From the NCBI GenBank assembly GCA_027619225.1, contig JAQCFW010000010.1:1-64000 (forward strand): DNA of 64,000 nucleotides. Direction: 5' to 3'. Under the pieces are notes generated by a model. The model worked only from the letters and a program-made list of their open reading frames with translations, was not told the DNA's origin and did no database searches. Below are positions 6,570-15,628 of this stretch, in pieces (the stretch's first letter is position 1; every line of letters begins with the position of its first letter). The translations under genes and the position numbers were made by a program. This stretch comes from Bacteroidota bacterium. GTDB taxonomy: Bacteria > Bacteroidota > Bacteroidia > Flavobacteriales_D > Sanyastnellaceae.

Positions 6570-6971
6570 GGTGGAGCCGGGGGGAGTCGAACCCCCGTCC
6601 AAACAAGGGAGAACTGGGACTTCTACATGTTTATTCCGTGATTGATTTTCGACTTGAGGATGGCCATGGACAGCCCACCTAAAGCTTAGTTCAGTAGTTT
6701 TCGCTCCGGGTGTCGAACCCACCGTTCACTAGTCCCATTTGCCTGATACCCCATTGATGCCGCGGAAGGGTCCGTACGTAGCACCGGGATAGCTCGTTCC
6801 GCTATTTAATAGCTAGAATGAAGCGAAATCAACTGAGTTGACTAAGCTGCGAGCGAGTAGGAAGTGTTGTCATTTCTGACGTTAGCAATTCTATATTTAC
6901 GAGCGGAATTACCAAGAGCTCGACATGCTTACACAATTAACCATCTTGCTGTCAAATCCAAGATCGGCCCC
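6570..6971 (-). ncRNA. ssrA: tmRNA (ssrA)
   Basis: This is a one-piece transfer-messenger RNA that rescues stalled ribosomes. The 5' end GGGGCCG (6971-6965) pairs with CGGCTCC (6579-6573) to form the acceptor stem with one G-U pair. The T arm GGGGGTTCGACTCCCCC lies just before it. After the discriminator A the DNA reads CCG, so the terminal A of CCA would have to be added by tRNA nucleotidyltransferase. The tag reading frame at 6886-6842 is most simply ANVRNDNTSYSLAA followed by TAG; the exact resume codon is inferred from position and spacing. The end (SLAA) keeps the hydrophobic, Ala-Ala-type degron. Transcribed toward fic. Confidence 0.93.
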
Positions 6972-7064
6972 AAAAAACAAAGAACAACAAGGGTCTAACG
7001 AATAAAAATACGCAAGGTTGCCTTGAAAGGCGTAAAGGTAGATGGGATTGAGTAAATTGCGGGC

Positions 7065-8279
7065 ATGAAAATGGGTCTAATCAGAGAAGGGAAATTGCCG
7101 CCAGACGAAAGAGTCGCACTGACGCCTGTTCAATGTCGTGAGTTTATGGAGCGGTGGCCGGATGTGGCGCTCGTGGTACAGGAAAGTGAGGTGAGAAGGA
7201 TTCCGGCGGAAGAGTACACCCAAGCGGGCGTTTCCGTCGTGGCGGATGTCAGCGATTGCGATGTGTTGATCGGCGTCAAAGAAGTGAATATAGAAGATCT
7301 AATTGCGGGAAAGACCTATCTGTTTTTCAGCCACACCTACAAGAAACAACCCTACAACGCAGCGTTGCTGGCGGCCATTTTAGAGAAGAAGGTGAGTTTG
7401 ATCGATTATGAGATGCTGAAGAAACCCGATGGAAACCGCATCATCGGGTTTGGTCGTTGGGCTGGGATTGTCGGGGCATACAATGGATTGCGTGCGTGGG
7501 GATTGCGAGAGAAGACGTTTACCTTACCGCGGGCCATCGACGGGAAGGACCAGGATGAGATGGTCTCAAAAGCGAAGGCAGAAAAGTTGCCGAATGGCTT
7601 GAAAATCGTGTTGACTGGATATGGACGTGTGGGTCGTGGAGCCGCTGAGCTTTTAGACGCAGTAGGGATACGTAAGGTCGACAAAGAGGCGTTTCTATCC
7701 CAAGAATTCTCGGACGGCCCTGTATACACACACCTGGATATTGCAGATTACAACGCACGGAACGATGGGGGAGAATTCAACCGGGATGTTTTTATGTCCG
7801 ACCCGAAAGGCTATAAGAGCACTTTCCTCCCCTACGCGTGTGCTGCGGATATATTCATCGCGGGACATTTCTATGCCCAAGGATCGCCCTATATCATCTC
7901 CAGAGAGGATTTTAAACATCCCCTAGTGAGATTGAAAGTCGTAGCGGATATAAGCTGCGACATAGACGGACCGGTGGCGTGTACACTTCGACCTTCTACA
8001 GTAGCTGACCCCGTATATGGTTACGATCCCACAAATGAAAGTGAGTGTTCATTAAACGCACCCGGAAGCATTACGGTGATGGCGATAGACAACTTGCCGT
8101 GCGAACTTCCGAGAGATGCTTCGAAAGGGTTTGGGCGTGATATGTTAGACCACGTCATTCCTTTGCTGATTGAAGGCGATCAAGATGGCATACTTGCAGG
8201 AGCGAGAGAGACGAATCTCGATGGGGAGCTCTGTGAGAAGTACAAGTATCTACAGGGATACGTCGCGGGAGACTACTGA
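7065..8279 (+). CDS. Saccharopine dehydrogenase (lysine-forming)-like NAD(P) oxidoreductase
   Basis: This 404-residue protein belongs to the alanine dehydrogenase/transhydrogenase/LYS1 superfamily. The N-terminal domain starts MGLIREGKLPPDERVALTP, typical of the Bacteroidota LYS1-like branch. FSHTYKKQPYN at about residue 90 includes the substrate-contacting segment, and the Rossmann motif is VLTGYGRVGRGAAELL (about 183-198). The family member LYS1 interconverts saccharopine with lysine plus 2-oxoglutarate using NAD. The exact substrate in Bacteroidota is not settled, and many entries are named only oxidoreductase. The gene is monocistronic; its last 7 bp overlap the convergent tonB-like gene. 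An alternative ATG lies two codons downstream. Confidence 0.75.
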   Translation: MKMGLIREGKLPPDERVALTPVQCREFMERWPDVALVVQESEVRRIPAEEYTQAGVSVVADVSDCDVLIGVKEVNIEDLIAGKTYLFFSHTYKKQPYNAALLAAILEKKVSLIDYEMLKKPDGNRIIGFGRWAGIVGAYNGLRAWGLREKTFTLPRAIDGKDQDEMVSKAKAEKLPNGLKIVLTGYGRVGRGAAELLDAVGIRKVDKEAFLSQEFSDGPVYTHLDIADYNARNDGGEFNRDVFMSDPKGYKSTFLPYACAADIFIAGHFYAQGSPYIISREDFKHPLVRLKVVADISCDIDGPVACTLRPSTVADPVYGYDPTNESECSLNAPGSITVMAIDNLPCELPRDASKGFGRDMLDHVIPLLIEGDQDGILAGARETNLDGELCEKYKYLQGYVAGDY

Positions 8280-8995
8280 GCCACGAAAGCGTAGCTGAGG
8301 GTACCTTCTTGACGTCTCGGAGCACTCGAAAGGGGAAGAAATTCCGATGCAAGGGCAGAACGAAGGGCGGCAACGGCGAAACAAGATCCGTCAGCAGCGC
8401 CAGAAACGAGCTCGGCAGAAAGAACTTCACCGGAAGCGCTCACGGAGATCTTTACAACGATGTCTGCACGCCCCTGACATTTGTACCCTGGCACGTCTAA
8501 GTGGCGGGGACTTCGGGCGTCTAGGTCGAACCTGACTGTAACTCGCCCCTCATACTGCTTGTCCCAATCATCCATCGTGTCTATGTCTCTCTGAGAATCT
8601 TCTCCGGATTCTGGAACCCCCACCGTTTCGAATTCTATTTCCTCAGAAGAAAGTCGCTCGAATTCAGAAGATTCTAGGTCGGAGAGGTCCGAGGCGACTT
8701 CAGCTTCTAGGGCGGCTAACTCAGCGGCAGAAAGACCTGTAGAACGAGATTCTTCTGAGGTTTCTGCAGAGGCGTCAGCACGTAAATTGGAGATGCGTTC
8801 GTTCAGTTTTTCCTGAAACAACTCCTCGGGGGATTTATCTAGCTCAGGGAGTTCAGAAGGGTCGAAAAACTCTATCGAAGTAAACTGCTCTGAAGGAGAA
8901 GTGGTGTCGGAAACTGTAACCTGAGTAACGATAAAAAGAGCTACCACATGAACCGCTAGGGTATAGATAACTGCTTTGCTGACTCCGGGTGACAT
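8273..8995 (-). CDS. TonB-like energy transducer protein
   Basis: This 240-residue protein has a single N-terminal membrane anchor (KAVIYTLAVHVVALFIV). A long acidic Ser/Glu-rich linker follows (residues 30-145), which replaces the usual proline-rich one. The C-terminal TonB-like domain contains VPGYKCQGRADIVVKISVSA, a pair of cysteines and RRQEGTLSYAFVAQ at the end. In Bacteroidota this type of protein passes proton-motive-force energy to outer-membrane receptors. ExbB/ExbD are not next to it. It lies 16 bp downstream of the 630-residue coiled-coil protein gene, so the two form an operon. The last 7 bp overlap the convergent dehydrogenase gene. Confidence 0.75.
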   Translation of the reverse strand: MSPGVSKAVIYTLAVHVVALFIVTQVTVSDTTSPSEQFTSIEFFDPSELPELDKSPEELFQEKLNERISNLRADASAETSEESRSTGLSAAELAALEAEVASDLSDLESSEFERLSSEEIEFETVGVPESGEDSQRDIDTMDDWDKQYEGRVTVRFDLDARSPRHLDVPGYKCQGRADIVVKISVSASGEVLSAELVSGAADGSCFAVAALRSALASEFLPLSSAPRRQEGTLSYAFVAQ

Positions 8996-9011
8996 CTATT
9001 TCTCAGGGGAT

Positions 9012-10904
9012 TTAATCATGAACATACGTCGTCTCTAAACGCCAAATAGCGGATGTTATACTCACCCCCTCTCGGAAATAATATGTCCCGGTCTTCATCA
9101 TTACTTTTCTGTAGTGGATTACTTTGTCGCCTGATCTAAGCGAACGTTCGATGACAATTCCGTTCTGGATTTTATAAGAACTCTCATACAAACCCTGAGG
9201 AAGGTCAACATCTGAATCTGCTAAATAAGGCTCTCCATTGTCCGTTTGAGAAGTTCCATCGCTCAGGTCGTAGATTCTCACAACGGCATCGTAATTGCGC
9301 GATTCTGAATCAACCCTACGTTGGTCTAAATCACCTTTCTGCCTGTCGCTTTTGTCGTGAATCTGGAATTCCACATCTTGTATCTTTTGCTTGTGAGCAG
9401 CGGCATCACCCTCATACATCTCCCCCACTTCCTGACTTACAGAGTGGTCGTAATCCTTGACTACAGAGAAGAGCTCATTGCGCCTGGCCATAATCGCCTC
9501 AGCGTTGGATCTCGATTCAGAATCGCTGATTTTCGAATTTTGAATCAACTCCTCCAACTCCTCTTGCTCAAGCCTTTGCCTCTCACGTGACTGCTCCTCA
9601 CGGGCCCTTAAAGCATCGTTCTCAGCCTGAACACGGGCAGCCAATTCCTCAGCTATAGCAATACTCTCTGACTTTAATGCATCTTTAAAATACTGCTCAG
9701 CTTCATCAGGTTGATTCGATGAGCTTTTTGCCAAAAGAGCTGCGCGCTTCGCATCCGCCTCTTCTTGAGCTTGTCTCTCATCAGCCTCAGCCCTGTCCTT
9801 GTTCTCTGACTCTGCTAACCGATCTCTGCGATCGGCATCCTCGGATTCCCTCCTCTCCTGTTCTTCAAGAGCTCTATTCTCAGCCTCCTGACCTCTATCT
9901 CTGGCAGCGGCATCAGCGGCGGCGGAAGCAGCATCGGCATCGGCAGTATCCTCAACTGGGTCGGGGACTGGATCGGGAATTGGGTCGGGAACTGGGTCTG
10001 TATTAACATCATTCGAAGAAGCGGCATCGGCAGCAGCTCGCCTGGCATCGGCTTCTTCTTGTCGCTGTCTGGCATCTTCTTCTTCGGCCAACTTTTCAGC
10101 GTTCTCTTTAGCCAGTGCTTCTGCAGCGGCAGCCTCCTCGGCGGCACGAGCAGCTTCTTGGGCATCATTGTCGTCCGCTAAAGCATCAAGCTTAGCACGA
10201 GCCTTGTCCCTCTCCGTTATTGCTTCCTCTTCGTCTGGGATGAGTGTCAATGCTTCGTCAAAATGAGCGAGAGCTTCTTGCCATTTCTTCTTCTTCATGG
10301 CATTTTCACCTTCCTTCATCGCCACATCGAAAGCACGTTTGTTCTTCGAGCGATTTTCCTCAATTGCAAGGAGTCTGTTGCGTTCATTGTCGATGCGCAA
10401 TTTCATGCGATCCGTGTGATCTAAATCAAACTTAAATTTCCCTGAGTTGACATCGTACATCCCCATGCCAATAGGTGTGTCAAGTATCGAAATATCGAAG
10501 CCTTCTATATTCTTAAACAAGGACATATCAAGGTCAAATCCAAAACCACCTACCGCCTCCCCTTCAGGAATTTCACTTACATCTAATACTACTTTCTTAG
10601 AGACAAATCCGTCTCGCTCATATTGAAATGTGTAGCTGTACCTGATCGGCAACTCTATAGAGTACCCTGCATTCTTATCACATTCTAACCTTGTGAACTC
10701 TACTCCGTCTTGGAATATCACAATTTCACACCCAGGAAGCTTGCGACCAGAATCCTCATCTTTGATGGTTCCGGAGACTTGAAGAATGGCGTCTGTTTGG
10801 GCTAATGAAGCGCCGATAGCAAATGCAAAAAATATACTTAAGACAACAATTTTTCTAGCTGCTAGAACAGAAAACGTAGGAAATATCATAATGTAAAAAT
10901 ACAA
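9012..10904 (-). CDS. Exported protein with CarboxypepD-reg-like, TPR and long Ala/Glu-rich coiled-coil regions
   Basis: This 630-residue protein has an N-terminal signal segment (IVVLSIFFAFAIGASLAQ). A carboxypeptidase-regulatory-like beta domain follows at about 40-120 (VSGTIKDEDSGRKLPGCEIV). A TPR-like helix pair lies at about 195-245 (MKKKKWQEALAHFDEALTLI). Then come about 230 residues of alanine-, glutamate- and arginine-rich coiled coil, interrupted near 310 by a DPxPDPxP repeat. The C-terminus is a compact beta domain (VVRIYDLSDGTSQTDNG...). This resembles exported structural proteins near T9SS/gliding loci of Bacteroidota, but I cannot name it. It is in an operon with the downstream tonB-like gene. 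The true start may be the internal Met at residue 6. Confidence 0.65.
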   Translation of the reverse strand: MYFYIMIFPTFSVLAARKIVVLSIFFAFAIGASLAQTDAILQVSGTIKDEDSGRKLPGCEIVIFQDGVEFTRLECDKNAGYSIELPIRYSYTFQYERDGFVSKKVVLDVSEIPEGEAVGGFGFDLDMSLFKNIEGFDISILDTPIGMGMYDVNSGKFKFDLDHTDRMKLRIDNERNRLLAIEENRSKNKRAFDVAMKEGENAMKKKKWQEALAHFDEALTLIPDEEEAITERDKARAKLDALADDNDAQEAARAAEEAAAAEALAKENAEKLAEEEDARQRQEEADARRAAADAASSNDVNTDPVPDPIPDPVPDPVEDTADADAASAAADAAARDRGQEAENRALEEQERRESEDADRRDRLAESENKDRAEADERQAQEEADAKRAALLAKSSSNQPDEAEQYFKDALKSESIAIAEELAARVQAENDALRAREEQSRERQRLEQEELEELIQNSKISDSESRSNAEAIMARRNELFSVVKDYDHSVSQEVGEMYEGDAAAHKQKIQDVEFQIHDKSDRQKGDLDQRRVDSESRNYDAVVRIYDLSDGTSQTDNGEPYLADSDVDLPQGLYESSYKIQNGIVIERSLRSGDKVIHYRKVMMKTGTYYFREGVSITSAIWRLETTYVHD

Positions 10905-10946
10905 GAATGTAACCTTATCTGTCGCACTCTCGTAAACAATTATGTC

Positions 10947-11888
10947 ATGAAAAAAATCAATTCAACCCTAAGCAGCCTTTTGATGTTGCTCGTTTTTATT
11001 ATTTGCATTCCATATACAGGTCAATTCCAGACCTTGAGTGCAACTTCTGGATCTATTAATTTTGAGAATTCTAATCATGTTGTGAATGGAATTTCTTTAA
11101 GTAAAAATGTAACTGATTTTCTCAGCGTAGGCATAGAGAGGATAGGTGGACAATCTGAAATGGGGTCTCTAAGGATGACTAGCTCATCGTTGAGGTTATT
11201 CCCTCGGAATTTGAACACATCTGCGGTGCGACCATGGATTGGAGCTGGAGTCTGTTACAGCGCATTGACACCCGAAGTAGCTTTGACTGCCGATTTTGCA
11301 GATAAAGGCTCAAAGTCTGATTTGGCTCTAAATAGACAAACTGGAATAACATTTCCGATTAGTGCAGGAGTCGATCTTCAACTTTCTGAGAGATTTAACA
11401 CTTCAATTTCAGTTTCCAACCACATGGGCAAGAAAAACACATTCAATGATCCGCAAAGGAATTCTGAGGCGAAGACAGCTAGCACAGATGCTCTTATTAC
11501 AGTCTTACAGGTGGGTTTGGCATTTAGGATTGTTAAAACGATAAAGAGAAACAAAATCGAATCGAATTACAACGATGAAGAGAAAATGAGGAATCCTAAC
11601 GATCAGTTTGCACCTGTTTTGTTTGTAAACACAAAAGGATCTGTCGTGAGTGAAGACGAGTGGAACCATATTTTCCCAGCTCTTGGAGATCCCAACAACT
11701 ACGCAATCGACCACGCAATCATCATTTCTGAATATTCTAATGCAGATTATAAGAAAATGATAAAAGCTTCGGAGAAGAACATTGAGATGTATGAGACAGG
11801 TGCTGTTGAGCGTGTTAATGCCTCGATACTTTATCACATGCTTCACGATAAAAAGCAGGATAAGGAGTCGCAGAAGAAAGACAGATAA
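10947..11888 (+). CDS. Exported protein, probable outer-membrane beta-barrel with extra C-terminal segment
   Basis: This 313-residue protein has a signal peptide (SSLLMLLVFIICIPYTGQF). Residues about 30-195 have alternating short strands with aromatic ends (VRPWIGAGVCYSAL, FPISAGVDLQLSERFNTSIS, DALITVLQVGLAFRIV), as in small outer-membrane barrels. The remaining 115 residues are charged and do not look like barrel. This part includes FVNTKGSVVSEDEWNHIFPA, and its function is unknown. The gene diverges from the coiled-coil protein gene with only 42 bp between starts, so both share one control region. No named family is recognised. Confidence 0.6.
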   Translation: MKKINSTLSSLLMLLVFIICIPYTGQFQTLSATSGSINFENSNHVVNGISLSKNVTDFLSVGIERIGGQSEMGSLRMTSSSLRLFPRNLNTSAVRPWIGAGVCYSALTPEVALTADFADKGSKSDLALNRQTGITFPISAGVDLQLSERFNTSISVSNHMGKKNTFNDPQRNSEAKTASTDALITVLQVGLAFRIVKTIKRNKIESNYNDEEKMRNPNDQFAPVLFVNTKGSVVSEDEWNHIFPALGDPNNYAIDHAIIISEYSNADYKKMIKASEKNIEMYETGAVERVNASILYHMLHDKKQDKESQKKDR

Positions 11889-11908
11889 TCGGCAACATCA
11901 GGATCGGC

Positions 11909-13519
11909 CTAAATCGGGGTTGCCATTTTTTCAGCTACAGAGATAGCAACCTTCCGTCCGTCCATCGCCGCAGATAAAATACCACCGGCATATCCTCCAC
12001 CCTCTCCACATGGGTATAGCCCCTTTAACTCAGGATGCTCAAGGGTGATTTTATCTCTTGGAATTCTAACTGGACTGCTCGTTCTTGACTCTGGAGCGAC
12101 CACAATAGCATCTTCGTGAATAAACCCTCGAAGTTTTCTATCAAATTCTATAAAACCCTTCCTTAACGACCTAACGACCATCTTAGGGAGCAACATGTTT
12201 AAATCAACTGGTGTTACTCCAGGTAAATATGAGCACTCTGGGAGGTCTCTTGAAGGCCTGCCTTCCACGAAGTCGGTAAGTCGTTGGGCTGGTGCAGCTT
12301 GAGTACTTCCGGCGGCTTCCCAACAAGCTTGCTCTACAGCAGCCTGGTATTGCATCGCAGCCAGAGGACCACTAAATCCAGCGGCTTCCCAAACAGCCTC
12401 GTCTATGGTCACCACCATTCCCGAATTGGCAAATGGGCTATTTCGTTTCGAAGGAGACCAACCATTCGTTACTACCTCCCCAGGCGTCGTCGAACAAGGT
12501 GCGATGATTCCACCAGGACACATACAGAAACTGTGAACACCACGACCGTCAATTTGGGCTACTAAATTGTATGCAGCAGCTGGCAATCTCTCCTCATCCA
12601 GCAAGTTCATCCTCGATTCCCCATGATACTGTACGGTATCCACAAACGATTGCGGATGCTCAACCCTGACGCCTAACGCAAAGGGTTTTGCTTCTACTTT
12701 AATTCCACTATTTACGAGCATCTCAAAAATGTCTCTCGCACTGTGTCCAGTAGCTAAAATCACCGACTCACAAGATTGTATTTCAGTCACACCACCTGAC
12801 TCCAACTCCACGCCTACTACTTGATTATTTTCTGTAACTATGTTCGTTAACTTTGTGTTAAACAAAACTTTACCACCAGAGTTCTCAATGGTTTCTCTAA
12901 TTGATGTTATGATGGCTGGAAGCTTGTTCGTACCTATATGCGGGTGGGCATCCACTAAAATAGAATCGGGTGCACCGTGCACAACTAGCCACTCTAAAGC
13001 CTCTTTTAAATGCCCCCTCTTTTTCGATCTGGTGTACAACTTACCGTCAGAATACGTCCCCGCGCCTCCCTCTCCGAAACAGTAATTCGAATCTGGATTC
13101 ACCAAGTGATCTTTCGTTAGGGCAGCCAGGTCGCGGCGACGCTCTCTAACATCCTTGCCCCTCTCTATGACTATAGGTTTTACACCCTGCATGATAAGCT
13201 CAAGAGCAGCATATAAACCCGCTGGACCACTCCCTATAATAAAAACCTCTGGGGAATTACTCACATCTTGCCAAACCCAATCCTCTATCTCGTTCGCTGG
13301 TTCAGGAACGCCTTCACCACCCGCTTCGACTGTAAGTTGCATCACGACCGGTATTTTCCTTGCATCTATGCTCCTTCTAACTACACGTACCCAAACCAAA
13401 GCGTCATCTTGAAGACCCCAACTCTCCTCCACAGCAACACGAAGTAAATTCATATCCACAGCCTCATCAGGAGTTACCCTCACCTGACCTTTAAAAACTC
13501 CATGTTCGTTTTGCACCAT
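11909..13519 (-). CDS. NAD(P)/FAD-dependent dehydrogenase (COG2509-like)
   Basis: This is a flavoprotein of about 536 residues. The dinucleotide-binding motif VFIIGSGPAGLYAALELIMQG lies about 90 residues in. Family signatures follow: IERGKDVRERRRDLA, SNYCFGEGGAGTYSDGKLYTR, DAHPHIGTNKLP and, near the end, YPCGEGGGYAGGILSAAMDG. These match the widespread uncharacterised FAD-utilising dehydrogenases found in most Bacteroidota; the substrate is unknown. I prefer the ATG at 13519 because the conserved first strand (GQVRVTPDEA) follows it closely. The longest frame starts at 13564 and would overlap the divergent E1 gene. Its stop is close to the end of the convergent 313-residue gene. Confidence 0.8.
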   Translation of the reverse strand: MVQNEHGVFKGQVRVTPDEAVDMNLLRVAVEESWGLQDDALVWVRVVRRSIDARKIPVVMQLTVEAGGEGVPEPANEIEDWVWQDVSNSPEVFIIGSGPAGLYAALELIMQGVKPIVIERGKDVRERRRDLAALTKDHLVNPDSNYCFGEGGAGTYSDGKLYTRSKKRGHLKEALEWLVVHGAPDSILVDAHPHIGTNKLPAIITSIRETIENSGGKVLFNTKLTNIVTENNQVVGVELESGGVTEIQSCESVILATGHSARDIFEMLVNSGIKVEAKPFALGVRVEHPQSFVDTVQYHGESRMNLLDEERLPAAAYNLVAQIDGRGVHSFCMCPGGIIAPCSTTPGEVVTNGWSPSKRNSPFANSGMVVTIDEAVWEAAGFSGPLAAMQYQAAVEQACWEAAGSTQAAPAQRLTDFVEGRPSRDLPECSYLPGVTPVDLNMLLPKMVVRSLRKGFIEFDRKLRGFIHEDAIVVAPESRTSSPVRIPRDKITLEHPELKGLYPCGEGGGYAGGILSAAMDGRKVAISVAEKMATPI

Positions 13520-13562
13520 TATACGAAGATATCTATTTTTGGGTGCGTACATTCGTACTGCC

Positions 13563-15584
13563 ATGGAAAAAACTACAATGGAATTCCCACAAAACCCACT
13601 TCTATTCGACCCTGAGGGAATGGATAGATCTGAGGTGTTGGCACTGTACGAGAAGCTACTTCTTCCTAGAATGATCGAAGAAAAAATGCTCTCTCAGCTC
13701 AGGCAGGGGAAAATCTCAAAGTGGTTCAGCGGAATAGGCCAAGAAGCGATCTCTGTCGGAGTAGGAGCAGCTATGCCCTCAGAGGATTGGATACTTCCAA
13801 TGCACAGAAACTTGGGCGTTTTCACCGCACGTGGAATTCCTTTAGACAGACTTTTCGCACAGTTTAAAGGAAAAGACCACGGTTTTACAAAAGGGCGGGA
13901 CAGGTCATTTCACTTCGGGTCTTATGAGCATAAAATCTGTGGGATGATCTCTCACCTGGGGCCACAACTCGGGATCGCTGACGGAATCGCCCTTGCAAAT
14001 AAACTCGATGAGTCGGGAAAGTCAACCTTCGTTTTTACAGGGGATGGCGGAGCGAGCGAAGGAGATTTTCACGAAGCTGTGAACGTAGCTGCTGTTTGGC
14101 AACTCCCTGTGATTATAGGAATTGAAAACAACTCATGGGGGCTATCAACGCCATCGAAGGAACAATTCAGATTTGAGCACTTTACAGACAAAGCAATCGG
14201 ATACGGAATTCCCGAAGAAGACGCCATTCAAGTGGATGGAAACGACGTACTCGCCGTTTACAATACGGTGCGTAGATGTGTTGAATCTTTACGCGAACGA
14301 CCACGACCTATAATACTAGAATTCAAGACATTCCGGATAATGGGTCATGAGGAGGCTTCAGGCACTAAATACTACCCTGATGGCCTGATTGACAAGTGGA
14401 AGAAGATAGATCCGATTGACAGAATCACGGAGCACCTTAAAGCCAATGGTGGGCTTAGTGAGGAAGAGGAGGCTGACATGCGAAGCAGACACAAGCAAGC
14501 GATTTTAGATGGACTGAAGATTTCATCTGACCTCCCGGACATTGAAGTGGATGTAGAGGAAGAGCTAGAAGACATGTTCGCCCCAGGAACCCCTTCAGAA
14601 GTTCCACCTACAACAAAGGGGCGCGAAATCAGAATGATAGACGCGATCCATGAAGGATTGGGCATGAGCATGGAGAAAAACCCAAGCATGGTTTGTATGG
14701 GCCAAGATATAGGGGCTTACGGAGGCGTGTTTAAGGTGACGGACGGCTTTGTAGATCGTTTCGGAAAGGAAAGAGTACGAAGCACACCACTTTGCGAGTC
14801 TGCTATTGTAGGGGCTGCCTTGGGACTGAGCATCAGCGGGCGCAAGTCTATGATGGAGATGCAGTTCGCAGACTTCGTTACCTGCGGCTTTAACCAAATC
14901 GTAAACAACCTCGCTAAGATCCATTGGCGCTGGAACCAATCCGCTGATGTCGTTGTTAGAATGCCTACAGGCGGAGGAGTCGGAGCTGGGCCATTTCACT
15001 CACAAAGCATCGAAGCCTGGTTCTTCCATGTTCCAGGGCTTAAAATAGTCTACCCCTCCACCCCTCACGACGCCAAGGGGCTTTTGAGAATGGCCGTTGA
15101 AGATCCCAACCCAGTCCTGTTTTTCGAACACAAAGCAATGTACAGGAGTCTAAGCGGACTCGTTCCCGAGGAGGATTACACTATCGAGTTTGGAAAAGGA
15201 AGGATCGTGAGAGAAGGAACTGACGCAACGATTGTCACCTATGGAATGGGCGTAAAATGGGCAGAAACCGTTTTAGACGACCATCCAGAGTGGTCAGTGG
15301 AGCTTATAGATCTAAGGACGCTTGTGCCTTGGGATCAAAAAATGGTATGTGAAAGCGTAAGTAAAACAGGCAAAGCGCTGGTACTTCACGAAGCCACCAG
15401 GACAGGAGGAGTCGGCGGAGAAATCAGCGCAGTTATCCATGAAAATTGTTGGCGCTCGCTAGATGCTCCGGTAGCAAGAACTGCAAGCTTAGACACACCT
15501 GTTCCTTTCGCAACTGACCTAGAAAGAGAGTTTATGGCCAACTCTAGACTTGAGGCCGATTTAGAAACGTTACTAAATAGATAG
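13563..15584 (+). CDS. 2-oxoacid dehydrogenase E1, fused alpha and beta subunits
   Basis: This 673-residue protein joins both E1 halves. The alpha part has the thiamine-diphosphate motif GDGGASEGDFHEAVNVAA ending in ENNSWG, and the phosphorylation-loop-like RDRSFHFG. The beta part starts near residue 365 (MVCMGQDIGAYGGVFKVTDG) with TPLCESAIVGAALG and PTGGGVGAGPFHSQSIEAWF. Such fused E1 proteins in Bacteroidota are generally branched-chain 2-oxoacid (or 2-oxoisovalerate) dehydrogenases. They feed branched acyl-CoA into branched fatty acids, with separate E2 and E3. No E2/E3 lies nearby. The ATG at 13563 is chosen over an upstream one because the upstream extension lies inside the divergent gene's 5' end. 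Confidence 0.88.
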   Translation: MEKTTMEFPQNPLLFDPEGMDRSEVLALYEKLLLPRMIEEKMLSQLRQGKISKWFSGIGQEAISVGVGAAMPSEDWILPMHRNLGVFTARGIPLDRLFAQFKGKDHGFTKGRDRSFHFGSYEHKICGMISHLGPQLGIADGIALANKLDESGKSTFVFTGDGGASEGDFHEAVNVAAVWQLPVIIGIENNSWGLSTPSKEQFRFEHFTDKAIGYGIPEEDAIQVDGNDVLAVYNTVRRCVESLRERPRPIILEFKTFRIMGHEEASGTKYYPDGLIDKWKKIDPIDRITEHLKANGGLSEEEEADMRSRHKQAILDGLKISSDLPDIEVDVEEELEDMFAPGTPSEVPPTTKGREIRMIDAIHEGLGMSMEKNPSMVCMGQDIGAYGGVFKVTDGFVDRFGKERVRSTPLCESAIVGAALGLSISGRKSMMEMQFADFVTCGFNQIVNNLAKIHWRWNQSADVVVRMPTGGGVGAGPFHSQSIEAWFFHVPGLKIVYPSTPHDAKGLLRMAVEDPNPVLFFEHKAMYRSLSGLVPEEDYTIEFGKGRIVREGTDATIVTYGMGVKWAETVLDDHPEWSVELIDLRTLVPWDQKMVCESVSKTGKALVLHEATRTGGVGGEISAVIHENCWRSLDAPVARTASLDTPVPFATDLEREFMANSRLEADLETLLNR

Positions 15585-15628
15585 AGCGAAATTTTGCAAA
15601 GTCGGGGTTTAAGCGTACATTACTTGCT

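Noticed and set aside
6570-6640. tmRNA 3' end as an att site with a duplicate marking an island
   Set aside because: No second copy of the T-arm/acceptor sequence was found by eye in 780-6560, and no integrase gene is present in the window.
7011-7037. Hairpin-like TACGC ... GCGTA before the dehydrogenase gene
   Set aside because: The pairing needs bulges and there is no T-run; not a convincing terminator or riboswitch.
9719-10168. Open frames on both strands inside the coiled-coil protein gene, including a P/L-rich one
   Set aside because: They arise from the low-complexity Ala/Glu and DP-repeat codons in another frame; no family features.
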